64,000 nucleotides of DNA, from contig JAWBKZ010000001.1 in NCBI GenBank assembly GCA_038831005.1, positions 1 through 64,000 of the forward strand, read 5' to 3'. This DNA is from Ignisphaera sp. GTDB lineage: Archaea; Thermoproteota; Thermoprotei_A; Sulfolobales; Ignisphaeraceae. Of this stretch, positions 9,628-18,611 are shown in pieces. Under the pieces are notes generated by a model that searched no databases, was not told the origin of the DNA, and worked only from the letters and a program-made list of their open reading frames with translations. Within the stretch, counting starts at the first letter, position 1. Every line of letters starts with the position of its first letter. Position numbers and translations under genes: made by a program.

Positions 9628-11191
9628 CTAGTATGAGTATTTGGAATGGGAGTATCCTGAGACCTTCTACACTAGATCTAGTCACAATGATAATGTTTTC
9701 AAAGTATAACCATATAGCTGGACACTCGCTCCATATAATCTCCTGTATTCTTCTATAGATACTCTGTCGCACCTCTTCATCTTTTTCTTCAACAACTATA
9801 TCTAGAAGTCTATCAACTTCTGGGTTACTATATAGAGGTGCATTAAGTGCTGCTTTGGTTCTCCAGTACGTTAGAGCATAGTATAATGAAGATGGTGAAG
9901 GTCCGTATATCGCTAGATCAAAGTCATGGTCTTGGAATACCTTTTTTAGAAAAGCTGTATGCTCTATACTCTGGATTTCTACAGATATACCTACTTCTGA
10001 TAAGTAATACTTTAGTGTTTGAGCAAGCTCTATATCTTTAGGACTGCGTGTTGAAACAAGTAGTGTGAGAGTTCTATTGATTCCCCCAGCTTCAGTAATT
10101 AGCCTCTCTGCTTCCTCAGGATCATAGCTATACGGTTCTAGATATACAACGTTAGGAAATATAGGGGATGCAACGCTTTTCGCTATTACAGCAAATCCAT
10201 TAAGTATATTCTCGACAATAGCTCTTCTATCAACAGCATAATTCATAGCTCTTCTGATCCTTACATCAGGAATCTTCAACGTATTTATAGCGGCTATAAC
10301 GAATCTTACACCTGTCTCATTATACACCTTAAAACCTTCTCTCTTTAGCTGAAGAGCCATTTCAGGAGGTATACCAACAGAAATATCTACTTCTCTGGTC
10401 TTTAAAGCAGTTATTCTCGAGTTCACATCAGGTACAATTCTGTAGATAACCATCTCTAATAATGGCTTCTTGCCCCAATAATCATCAAAACGTTGAAGTT
10501 TTACATACTGTCCTCTCACATATTCAATAAGCCTATAGGGACCTGTGCCAATAACATCATCTAACGACTCGATCTTTTTATCCATATATCTTTCAGCTAT
10601 ATCCTTAGGCATTACAGCAACCGATAGATGAGCTAAATGCTCTATGAGTGGTGCAAAAGGTTTTCTAAGTCTTAACGCAAATGATGATGAGTTATACACA
10701 ATAATATCATCTATGATTGGCATACCTTCAGCATCTCTAAGAAGCATTCTACCGATAGGGCTTATCTCTATGGATCTCCTGATGCTTGCTTCAACATCCC
10801 ATGCAGTTAACTCTTTACCGTTATGGAACTTTATACCATCCTTAAGCACGAAAAACCAAAATGTTTCGTTAATAGGTATATATTTTTCAACCAGTTGAGG
10901 AATGTACACAAGTTTTTTCTCAACAGGATTGTAACCTATTCTGAAGAGACTTTCATAAACTTTTCCAAGGACCTCGAAATCAGCAACACTTGTAGCATAG
11001 TTAATGTCTATTGTTGTGATATCCGTAGATATAGCAATTTTCAATTCTCTAGCATAGTGAAATCCATTACTATCTCTAGACACATCTCCTCTAGACAAAC
11101 CAATATAGATCAGAGAACAAGCTACAGCGATTATAGTTATGATGGCCATAATTCTAGCTAAAGATCTTGACATTCTGTATTCACCTTGCAT
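9605..11191 (-). CDS. ABC transporter substrate-binding protein, family 5 (oligopeptide/oligosaccharide)
   Basis: 528 residues. A hydrophobic N-terminal helix (about 10-30) serves as signal or membrane anchor; a typical bacterial lipobox is not clear. The mature part starts with the family-5 pattern (LKIAISTDITTIDIN) and contains FWFFVLKDGIKFHNGKELTA and GTGPYRLIEY, hallmarks of the Opp/Dpp binding-protein fold. It would capture ligand outside the cell and hand it to the two permeases. Start at 11191; an internal ATG at 11173 (MSRSLARI) is a possible alternative. A TATA box 15-30 bp upstream implies a nearly leaderless mRNA. The ligand is uncertain: peptides are possible, cello-oligosaccharides are suggested by the neighbourhood. 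Confidence 0.87.
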   Translation of the reverse strand: MQGEYRMSRSLARIMAIITIIAVACSLIYIGLSRGDVSRDSNGFHYARELKIAISTDITTIDINYATSVADFEVLGKVYESLFRIGYNPVEKKLVYIPQLVEKYIPINETFWFFVLKDGIKFHNGKELTAWDVEASIRRSIEISPIGRMLLRDAEGMPIIDDIIVYNSSSFALRLRKPFAPLIEHLAHLSVAVMPKDIAERYMDKKIESLDDVIGTGPYRLIEYVRGQYVKLQRFDDYWGKKPLLEMVIYRIVPDVNSRITALKTREVDISVGIPPEMALQLKREGFKVYNETGVRFVIAAINTLKIPDVRIRRAMNYAVDRRAIVENILNGFAVIAKSVASPIFPNVVYLEPYSYDPEEAERLITEAGGINRTLTLLVSTRSPKDIELAQTLKYYLSEVGISVEIQSIEHTAFLKKVFQDHDFDLAIYGPSPSSLYYALTYWRTKAALNAPLYSNPEVDRLLDIVVEEKDEEVRQSIYRRIQEIIWSECPAIWLYFENIIIVTRSSVEGLRILPFQILILDDVYVKN

Positions 11192-11209
11192 AGCTATCCC
11201 AGATTTAAA

Positions 11210-11220
11210 CTATTTATAGG
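11210..11220 (-). promoter_or_regulatory. TATA box of the ABC transporter operon
   Basis: On the minus strand the sequence reads CCTATAAATAG, ending 18 bp before the ATG at 11191. At that distance transcription would start at or next to the start codon, as in many leaderless archaeal mRNAs. Confidence 0.6.
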
Positions 11221-11524
11221 TTGTCTCTAATAATATTTAAACTATTTAAACTAAGAAGGTAATAGATACATAGATACCCAGACTATAGCGAATTAGATAA
11301 ACAGGATACTACCTACAAAATATAGCACAATGTAATGTTTCAAGAAGACAATAAAACACTAGATCCGTTCGTCAGTATCGCTAGTTTCTGGAAATCCATG
11401 CCGACTATAATATTGGTTTACTGGATAGACGATAAATTTAAGAGAATCTAGACCATTTAGTACCATATACAAGGTGTAGGTATTAACTAAACACAGCTAG
11501 GTAAAGATTCTTTTAGAGAGATCT
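11221..11524. other. Gene-free stretch before the HEPN remnant
   Basis: About 300 AT-rich bases with stops in all frames. I see no gene, RNA or repeat in it. Confidence 0.5.
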
Positions 11525-11887
11525 AGATGTTTCTACGAATCTGCTCTCTTTCAAATCGATAAAGGGTTCTAGGATCTAGCTATGTTCAGTCTTGAACAAA
11601 GTCTTCAGCTATTCCTGAAATCAGTTTTACTCATCTTAGGTGTATAGAGTATCCAAGAACACACAGCATTAAGGAAACTTCTCGAGTTAATCTATGAACT
11701 CACAAATTATGAAGAGATCAAAAGGTCATAGATAGAACATAGCGTGGAACTAGCTTTACTTGAAGATATCTATACAACCTTGAGATACATATCTAGAGGC
11801 TTTAGAGTTGAAGAAGTATTGAGAGTAAGAGAAGCTGTAGATAAGGTGTTTAAAGTTGTTAGAAGAACTATTGATAAAGTTGGCTAG
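11525..11887 (+). pseudogene. Decayed HEPN-domain protein (toxin half of a HEPN/MNT pair)
   Basis: The plus strand reads CFYESALFQIDKGF, then a stop at 11570, then DLAMFSLEQSLQLFLKSVLLILGV. The pattern S/A-LEQ-L-Q-LFLKS-LL-LGV is typical of HEPN domains. After another stop the frame shifts to give EYPRTHSI and shifts again to give RKLLELIYELTNYEEIKR, then another stop, then SVELALLEDIYTTLRYISRGF and VREAVDKVFKVVRR. Every piece lies in the expected order of one HEPN protein, with at least three in-frame stops and two frameshifts. It ends at TAG 11887, overlapping the start of the nucleotidyltransferase remnant, as in intact HEPN/MNT operons. Confidence 0.75.
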
Positions 11888-12129
11888 ACATAGAGCAGAA
11901 GTGTATAGGGATATTAGACACTACCTCAAGATAATTATGGAAACAGCTAAAGAACTAGATAGAGAGGCTGAAGTCTATCTTTTCAATTGTTGAAGATACA
12001 TACACACTATCAAGTAACATAGATGTACTGATTGTCACAGAACATTCACCAGAAAACTTACTAGTGAAGCTGTGGAAAAGAGGGATAAAAGATCCATTTG
12101 AAATAAACATAATAAAGAGATATGCTTGA
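11880..12129 (+). pseudogene. Decayed MNT-type nucleotidyltransferase (antitoxin half)
   Basis: From a TTG at 11880 the frame reads LARHRAEVYRDIRHYLKII, then METAKELDREAEVYLF. After a frameshift near 11980 it continues as EDTYTLSSNIDVLIVTEHS and LVKLWKRGIKDPFEINIIKRYA before a TGA at 12129. The expected minimal nucleotidyltransferase core is VYLFGS followed by S-D-I-D-V-L-I. Here the GS pair is lost at the frameshift and the first Asp of the catalytic pair is replaced (SNIDV). The gene is therefore dead. It overlaps the HEPN remnant by 8 bp. Confidence 0.75.
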
Positions 12130-13121
12130 TCTCTATAGGAAAAGATCGAAATTAATGAAAATAGAGGATACAATTGATTTTATCGACACACAGCATCTCA
12201 GAAAATCAATACAAATATGATATTTGAATAGATAGAACCCAAAATCTCTAAACTAAACACAATTTTGTTGCTAATTAATACAGAATTATCAAATAATATA
12301 TAGTATGGACTCTATATAACCCTATAGCATTGCAACTAGGACTATGACTATAGTTGGTATATCATACATCAACTAATTAAATTCACAAACATATCACAAT
12401 TATCTATTTATGTTCAAACATAAATTAAATAATGCATCAATCATAAGCTAAAAACAGCTACATGATATAGTTATGAGATGTAAAAGATAATAGTCATAAT
12501 ATCACGATCTACTATACATTATATGGTACACCATAGCATAAATTCTGTAAAAATCTATATAGATCTCTTGGCTAGCTAAAGTTTAGAGCCCAGTATCTAT
12601 GATTTCCATGTTTAATTATTTGGCTAGGTAAACACTATGAATATTCTACTGAAATATGATTATTTGGAAGTGTTTAAAACAAGTTACGCTATAACGTTTG
12701 GTTAAGGTTTCTAGAGACTAAAGAGAATTATAGATATTGCTTAAAATCTTGCTCTAGTGATAGAAAACAATTAAATCAGTTAACTGATGCTAGAGAACTA
12801 GCAAAGATAATCAAGATACATTATCACTATGCTACTTAACTGAAGTATTCATGTAATATAATACCTTTATACAACCAAAGTAAGCATCTTAGAATAATAC
12901 TTTAAGTATCTTAGAAAGTATCTTAGAAGAAGACACATACATCTTGATGGAGGTACCCAATAGACGAAGTTATGGTCTATCCATCCAAAGTATCTAGATA
13001 CTACCTAACTATAGAAAGAGAGTACGAAAGATCTAGGGTAGATGTTTGGAGGGATTACGATGTACAAGTATCTTTAGCATACCTATAGGTAGGCACATAA
13101 CCCTGGATTTAGATATTAACG
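12130..13121. other. Gene-free AT-rich stretch with small open-frame scraps
   Basis: About 1 kb with no intact gene. Two short open frames might be remnants: 12675-12837 (+), about 53 codons with no start, containing QLTDARELAKIIKIHYHY; and about 12955-13089 (+), containing VYPSKVSRYYLTIEREYE. I do not recognise either. The density of scraps fits the decayed character of the surrounding 11-16 kb. Confidence 0.4.
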
Positions 13122-13203
13122 CTATGCATCTTCTAACCTACCTATTTTCACAAACTCTACACCATTACTGCTTAGCTCAACTAAAGCATATCTACCATAC
13201 GTT
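13122..13203 (-). pseudogene. Possible C-terminal scrap of a metallophosphoesterase
   Basis: The minus strand reads YGRYALVELSSNGVEF and then VKIGRLEDA before a TAG at 13122. YGRYALVEL followed by a VEF-type strand resembles the end of YfcE-like metallophosphoesterases. The sequence in front of it is full of stops. A metallophosphoesterase start lies on the opposite strand at 15525. The match is short and read by eye, so the call is weak. Confidence 0.35.
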
Positions 13204-13499
13204 AAACGTCCTATAAACTATAGCTGTTCTACCTAGCGTAACCCAATAGCTATACTTATGTATACGACTTGTTACCCAAAGCAATGGATTAAGTTCTTAA
13301 AGGTATCCTTGGAATATCTTAGAACATATTTTTCTCGTTGAAGCTAATTGAAAAACGTATTAAATACTTTAGCGGTGTTGGTATAGTGGTTGAGAATTGT
13401 TACCAATGTTGTTAAGCTGATCTTCTAGGTATTTAGTTATTAGTTATAGAATATAAATATAAATAGGTAGGTATACCGCTTATGTTAAGCTATTAGTAT
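13204..13499. other. Gap with no recognised feature
   Basis: Roughly 300 bases downstream of the HTH gene. No intact frame. A tRNA D-arm-like string near 13378-13400 was considered and rejected. Confidence 0.4.
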
Positions 13500-13898
13500 T
13501 TATTGAATCTTATTTGTTTTGAATAGCTCTAGGCATATACTGCATTTATCTGGCACTATATTTGGCTCTAGTTTTTTGTGTATTTCACATAGGTGCTTTC
13601 TGGACATAAAGTATATGGCTATTCTATCGATTTCCTTAGCTATTATGTATTGATCTACTTCACCACTTGATATTTTATCCACAAGATTCTCTATACGCTC
13701 TACTATATCTTTATATCTCCTTAAGTCTACCTGTGTTCCCCGTTCTCCGTTTATATACCTTGTTATAAGCGATGGAGATATTTTGAGGATTTTAGCTATC
13801 TCTACACCCATGAAGCCTTTCTTAATAAGCTTTAGCACTACTTCTCTTCTTATCGCAGGGACAATGTATTTTGATCCAAGCTCTAGTACAGACTTCAT
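13500..13898 (-). CDS. HTH transcriptional regulator with C-terminal cysteine motif
   Basis: 132 residues. A helix-turn-helix spans about residues 29-54 (GVEIAKILKISPSLITRYI), in the style of archaeal XRE-like regulators that begin with a YIVPAIR segment. The C-terminal third has Cys104, then Cys119 and Cys122 (CSIC), plus His102 and His107, which could bind zinc or an Fe-S cluster. The start codon overlaps the stop of the upstream DUF438 gene by one base, so the sensor and regulator are co-expressed. An inferred role is redox- or metal-responsive control; targets are unknown. Confidence 0.75.
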   Translation of the reverse strand: MKSVLELGSKYIVPAIRREVVLKLIKKGFMGVEIAKILKISPSLITRYINGERGTQVDLRRYKDIVERIENLVDKISSGEVDQYIIAKEIDRIAIYFMSRKHLCEIHKKLEPNIVPDKCSICLELFKTNKIQ

Positions 13899-15223
13899 TA
13901 TAACACCATTATCTTCTTCTTAATCTCCTCAACGTTATTTATGATATCTGTGAGATCTTCTACAATCTCTAAAGCTCCTAGGTACTCACCTTTGTCGTTT
14001 CTAACAGCTACTATAAGTACTCTAACTATTCTATCGCTAATTTTTGTCCAGAACTCCTTATACTCAGCTTTACCTGTTTCCAGTTCATCGACTACACTAC
14101 GAACGAGTTTCTCAAGTCTTGGTGGATGGCAGAACTCAAGCCTTCTACCGAGTATAGTTTTTGTTCTTACGAAACCTTTCCTAAGCTTGCTCTCGCTATA
14201 GAATGTAACCCTATCGTTTTTATCGGCGTAGGTTACCTCTATGGGAAGAGACCTAATCAACTCCTTAACTTCTTCTACATTAAGATATCCTGTCTCTAGA
14301 TCTACATCACCTTCCTCCTTAATCTCGTAGGTATCAGGATTTAAACCACCTCTAAGAGCGATATCTTTGAACTCTGGTGGAAGATTCTCTAGCTGCTGAA
14401 GCTCTATAGGTACCTTAAGTTCGTATGGTAGAACAGGCTTCTCTCTAGGGCTCCACTCTCTATCCTTGACATCAACTATCCACCCTATCTCATCAGCAAT
14501 CTTAGCAATAGCGCTCCACTCACCTTCGCTAAACAAAGTCCATACAGCTGGAAATAGTATTTTATTCTCCCTAAAAACTAGTTCCCCTACATCCTTAGCT
14601 ATATCGATTCCTAGTTCTCCAACTCTCCTTATATCCTCTAAACCCCTTAATTCTAACGCTTTCTTAATCTCCTCGGATAACTTCCTAAGCTTTACAACTA
14701 CTTGATCTTCTCTACCCCATAAAACCCTTGGGATAGCTATAATACCTCTTCTCTCTAGATAGGGAAATAGAAGCATCTGCACCTTCCTATAATGGCTTCT
14801 TAAAGCCCTAAGACTATTAACAACGTTAAGTAAGCCTTGTAAATACCTTGAAGCTTCTTCAATACTTTGAGCCTTTAAAAGCATAGAGGAGTAAAAACCT
14901 AATGCTTCCGACTGCTTAAGTATCAATTCATTCTCTTTAACGAAAAGATCGACGGGATGCCCCTTAGGTACGTTGGAGAGCTCTTTACCAGCAAGATAAT
15001 CTCTAAACAGCTCTACATGGAGATCGCAAAGCCTTAAAATCTCTTCTACAGAAACCCCTTCGACAACAAGGTGTTGCTCAATCAACGGTATTTCGAACGG
15101 TGATATCTGGGCAATAACATCCCCGAACTTCTTCTTAAGCTCTTCAACGTTTTCACCTTTGTGTATAGCTTTCAATAAGTTTTTCATTATCTCGATTTTT
15201 CTACTTATACCCGAATTTGACAT
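13898..15223 (-). CDS. DUF438 / hemerythrin-like / PAS domain sensor protein
   Basis: 441 residues. The N-terminal helical part (about 10-75, PFEIPLIEQHL with His51 and His69) fits DUF438. Residues about 85-245 form a hemerythrin-like helical segment (GHPVDLFVKEN with His89, HYRKVQMLLFPYLE, FRENKILFPAVW). Residues about 320-435 look like a PAS domain (ITYAD-type start, RTKTILGRRLEFCHPP, and the terminal strand RVLIVAVRNDKGEYLGALEIVEDLT). Proteins with this architecture are thought to sense oxygen, redox state or a ligand. It is the first gene of a two-gene operon with an HTH regulator. A TATA box sits about 35 bp upstream. Confidence 0.82.
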   Translation of the reverse strand: MSNSGISRKIEIMKNLLKAIHKGENVEELKKKFGDVIAQISPFEIPLIEQHLVVEGVSVEEILRLCDLHVELFRDYLAGKELSNVPKGHPVDLFVKENELILKQSEALGFYSSMLLKAQSIEEASRYLQGLLNVVNSLRALRSHYRKVQMLLFPYLERRGIIAIPRVLWGREDQVVVKLRKLSEEIKKALELRGLEDIRRVGELGIDIAKDVGELVFRENKILFPAVWTLFSEGEWSAIAKIADEIGWIVDVKDREWSPREKPVLPYELKVPIELQQLENLPPEFKDIALRGGLNPDTYEIKEEGDVDLETGYLNVEEVKELIRSLPIEVTYADKNDRVTFYSESKLRKGFVRTKTILGRRLEFCHPPRLEKLVRSVVDELETGKAEYKEFWTKISDRIVRVLIVAVRNDKGEYLGALEIVEDLTDIINNVEEIKKKIMVL

Positions 15224-15254
15224 GTGTCAAACACCAAGTATAGTAACGGTTAGC

Positions 15255-15264
15255 AGATATAAAA
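15255..15264 (-). promoter_or_regulatory. TATA box of the DUF438-HTH operon
   Basis: The minus strand reads TTTTTATATC about 32-41 bp before the ATG at 15223, predicting a leader of roughly 10 nt. Short flanking GTTAG/CTAAC arms (15249-15270) give local dyad symmetry that might be an operator. Confidence 0.5.
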
Positions 15265-15524
15265 ACTAACCTATTATAACAAACCAACTAATGCTGCAAA
15301 CATTTTCCCTAACCTTTCAAAAAGATGTACTGTACATCTATAGCTAAATCAGTTGTTTACAGAAACAATGAATGTAATGAATAAATCAATACATATAGGG
15401 GTAGCTAATGGAGGGCAATTCAAAATACATAAATAACTTATGTATTACTTAACTAAGTAGGGTAAACACAGTGATAGTTAAACATATTAGTACTATGCAT
15501 AAAGGTAAAAGCCTGGGTTTAACT

Positions 15525-16033
15525 ATGAAAATGCTATAATCTCCGATATCCACGGAAATGCCGATGCTCTTAATGCTGCTCTAGATAGAGTAGGCCTTAT
15601 TGCTCTCTGGAGAGAAGGTCTTCTAGCACAAAAAGTTCTTGAAGGATCAACAAAAGGTTACATAAACCATCCACAATTGACTAGATTTAAACAATCACAG
15701 AACCCATTACTATCTATTGGTACATATCTCTACTATGTATATCTTGAAGGCGTAAATAGAGGATACAGGTTCAATCTAAATAAAATCAAGGTATACAATA
15801 CATCTATCACAGGCTTTATACCAATAACATCTGGACAAATAAGATATGAATACAAGTTGCTCTTATACAAACTATCATCTAGAGATCCTCAATGGAGGAA
15901 ACAGATAGAATGTATAGAGAGAATAGATGTGAATCCAGTCTTCTATATAATTGAAGGATCGATATCTGAATGGGAAAAGCCTAGAGATTTCTTGCTAAGA
16001 GACGAAGATAGCGAGAGCATCAAATATGTATAG
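15525..16033 (+). pseudogene. Chimera of a metallophosphoesterase start and a pyrimidine-dimer DNA glycosylase
   Basis: The first residues read MK, then after one missing base AIISDIHGNADALNAALDRV, the start of a metallophosphoesterase with its SDIHGN metal motif. The same frame runs straight into GLIALWREGLLAQKVLEG, TKGYINHPQLTRF and IGTYLYYVYLEGVNRGYRF, which are typical of the Pyr_excise (T4 endonuclease V-like) family. The first ~15 residues of that family, including its catalytic N-terminus, are absent. No ATG, GTG or TTG lies in this frame before the TTG at 15677, which is inside the domain. The frame is open to TAG 16033. It is read as a fusion made by deletion or rearrangement and is probably inactive. 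Confidence 0.65.
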
Positions 16034-16178
16034 AGTGGAACCAGGCATAGGGCTGCAATAATTAATTTGGTGCAAAAGTGTTAAACTTCAATGAGTAGTG
16101 TAGTGATTGTTGTATTTATTTAAAAAAGTTTACCTCTTGAAGATATGTTAGAGCCATCTATTAGCTTTATATTTAATG

Positions 16179-16655
16179 TTATCCTCCTGGAGTTCCATGC
16201 CATGGACTATCTCTCCATATAGCACTCCACATATCCTCTTCATTAACAACATATTCGGTAGCCACATTATCTCTAATGCTGGTTAAAACTTTATGATGCT
16301 TAACTTCATCTTCATGTATAGCCATTATCAATAACTTTATTCTAGAATCACTAAATTTAGTGAAGAGTTGTTTTGTTGTCTCCATCATCTTTAATTCAGT
16401 TTCTATATGTCTTTCAATTTCTTCTTTAAGAATTCTGAATTCTTCTTGAGAAATAGCTGGCTGGTATCTGGTGATAAGCTCTATGATAGCTGTATAGAAT
16501 TGTGCATGTTTTTCACTATCGTTTGCAATACCGATTAATAGTGCTTTCATAACTGGGTGCTTAATTCTATCTGCCAAAATCTTAAGGTTTTCAGCATGCT
16601 TCTTCTCCATATCAACTAGATACTTAAATATTTCAGTATACTGTTCTCCAGCCAC
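16179..16655 (-). CDS. Ferritin-like (rubrerythrin-type) diiron protein
   Basis: 158 residues forming a four-helix bundle with E-x2-H type pairs: Glu17/His20, Glu48, Glu85 and Glu117/His120. These would hold a di-iron site for peroxide reduction or iron handling. The C-terminal tail WRDSPWHGTPGG resembles tails I associate with crenarchaeal members. No rubredoxin-type Cys domain is present, so electrons must come from a partner. The start is a GTG. It is a single gene; the DUF438-hemerythrin sensor lies about 1 kb away and may share the redox theme. Confidence 0.78.
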   Translation of the reverse strand: MAGEQYTEIFKYLVDMEKKHAENLKILADRIKHPVMKALLIGIANDSEKHAQFYTAIIELITRYQPAISQEEFRILKEEIERHIETELKMMETTKQLFTKFSDSRIKLLIMAIHEDEVKHHKVLTSIRDNVATEYVVNEEDMWSAIWRDSPWHGTPGG

Positions 16656-17041
16656 TATAAACCACCTATAACCTAAGTCATTACTGGGATTCTAAGAATT
16701 TAAGAATTATCTAGATAAATTATCGAGGTATTGTTACAGTTCATGAAGGAAGTGGTATAGGGTTTGAAAGTTGTATATCGAGAATCAATTTGGTATAGCT
16801 ATATAAGAGAAGTAGAGATACGCTATAAAGTCATATACTATGGGTCAGACGATTTGATGTGATATAATCCACATTAATTCTCTAAATTGGATAGAGAAAT
16901 GGTTTCCAAGACAAAATTAGTTAGTTTTTAAATCTATAGCCATATCTATATTCTCTAAACTATTTACTAAATTGATATTAATATGGGTAACAGCTTATTA
17001 ATTTCCTGTATTTCCACAAAATCACTTGATGAATCAAATTG
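16656..17041. other. Divergent promoter gap
   Basis: About 385 AT-rich bases between divergently transcribed ferritin-like and MFS genes. No gene or RNA is seen; both promoters must lie here. Confidence 0.45.
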
Positions 17042-18202
17042 ATGTGGCTATTTATCATCTCTATTGTATATGGTGTTTTGGTATCGTTAGATCCTATATT
17101 GTTTGTCTTCATAGGATACAATCTAGAGGTTTCTGGTGCATATATGGGTTTATTGAGTGCTATATGGAGCATAGCATATGTCTTGATAAGTAAGGCATTG
17201 AACAGAGTTGCTGATGAAGGTTACAACAAGTTTCTATTATTGTTTGCGTTTGGGTCCCTAGGTATCGCATATCTATGCTTTAGATCATTGAATCATATAA
17301 CAGCACTACTATCATATACTATGCATGCTGTTTCTGTAGCCTCAATGAATCTAGCTATTTCTGTAACAATGCTTGAAAACATCGATAGCGATTTATGGCA
17401 AACATCATCAATACTCCAAAGATGTTTGAGTAGTCTTGCTAGAGGCGTTGTTCTTATTGTGATGTCATTTGAAGGAGTACTATCCATACACAACCTGTTT
17501 TGGATATCTCTAACACTTGCGGTAATATCGCTTATTCTAACCCCATCTATATCTCTAACACTTGCGAGAAAAATCTATAGATTGAGTAGAAGTCTAGATG
17601 AGCTAGGAATGTATATTAAAGCATCATCATCTATCCTATTCCTCGATAAACCAAATCTAGTCCAACACATATTCACATATTCTTGGGATAAATGGAACAC
17701 GATTCCGCCTTACAAAATACTCATCTCTACAACTATGACTACAGCTCTAGGAGACTATGTGTTCACTGTATTACCCATTATTCTGAGAAATTATATTGTT
17801 TTGAGCAATATGTGGATGGCGTACGGAATTGCAGCAGTGCTCTCCGCTATAACAATAGCAATACTTAAAGATCTTTCAACAAATAGACGAGGTTTCGCTA
17901 TACCGTTGATTGCAATAAGAACATGTGTTCTCATATTGGGGCTATCGGTAATCAAAGATTTAGTGTCATTAACAACATACATAGTACTTTCATCACTACT
18001 CTATATGTTAATAGATATAACTCTATACAATATGTTTATAGAAGTTTCAGCAGGATTTTCAACAGCAAACTACTTCATATCAAGAGAAATGGGATCTATT
18101 TTAGGATCATTAATAGGTGGGATAATGATAGCATTTGGAGACACCCCATTTTTAGCTGTAGCAACAGTTATAGGATCCTTAGCAGCTTTAATATTGATAT
18201 AG
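17042..18202 (+). CDS. Major facilitator superfamily transporter
   Basis: About 386 residues with some 11-12 hydrophobic segments. Helix 1 is followed by LEVSGAYMGLLSAIWSIAYVL and then ALNRVADEGYNKFLLLF, equivalent to the MFS loop 2-3 motif. The C-terminal helices contain the GSILGSLIGGIMIAFG pattern. It may export or import a small solute; the substrate cannot be told. A TTG at 17039 directly precedes the ATG at 17042, and I use the ATG. It has no obvious operon partner. Confidence 0.7.
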   Translation: MWLFIISIVYGVLVSLDPILFVFIGYNLEVSGAYMGLLSAIWSIAYVLISKALNRVADEGYNKFLLLFAFGSLGIAYLCFRSLNHITALLSYTMHAVSVASMNLAISVTMLENIDSDLWQTSSILQRCLSSLARGVVLIVMSFEGVLSIHNLFWISLTLAVISLILTPSISLTLARKIYRLSRSLDELGMYIKASSSILFLDKPNLVQHIFTYSWDKWNTIPPYKILISTTMTTALGDYVFTVLPIILRNYIVLSNMWMAYGIAAVLSAITIAILKDLSTNRRGFAIPLIAIRTCVLILGLSVIKDLVSLTTYIVLSSLLYMLIDITLYNMFIEVSAGFSTANYFISREMGSILGSLIGGIMIAFGDTPFLAVATVIGSLAALILI

Positions 18203-18611
18203 ATAGAGTATTCCGTGTAGATAACATTTAAGTTACCGGTTACAGTATGATATAGATTTGAATTAATATCAAGAGCTTCAATCTTTAGTAAAGTTCTATG
18301 CAATGCTACCTATATACATCTGTAGTCCATCATATATGTGGAGCATTATTTCAAAAGAAGTCAAGGAGAAGATCGTCAAAGAGGTTACGAAAGTCTTCGA
18401 GATCTTGATGTACATAACCATGCTATCTAGATCGTTATTCATGACGATTCTAGAGAGAATCAAGGTATTGGTGAAGAATTAGCTATGAAAGGTTTGTAGA
18501 GGTTAGACTATAGAATAGATTTCGCTACAATAATTATGTAGAGCTTCTTCTTATTCATAATCAGAAATCTTTTATTTTTGCTTTTTCTTCATCCAAAAGT
18601 TGTGAAGATAT
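18203..18611. other. Gap with a possible small remnant upstream of the beta-glucosidase
   Basis: A 48-codon ORF (18337-18483, MWSIISKEVKEKI start) is present but looks incidental. A different frame over 18366-18550 reads GEDRQRGYESLRDLDVHNHAI, then IVIHDDSRENQGIGEELAM, then RLDYRIDFATIIM, interrupted by three TAG stops. That is more protein-like and may be a dead gene of unknown family. A TATA-like run at 18568-18579 probably drives the next gene. Confidence 0.4.

Noticed and set aside
13378-13400. String GGTATAGTGGTT resembling a tRNA D-arm
   Set aside because: No matching anticodon stem, T-arm or acceptor pairs follow, so it is not a tRNA and too little for a remnant.
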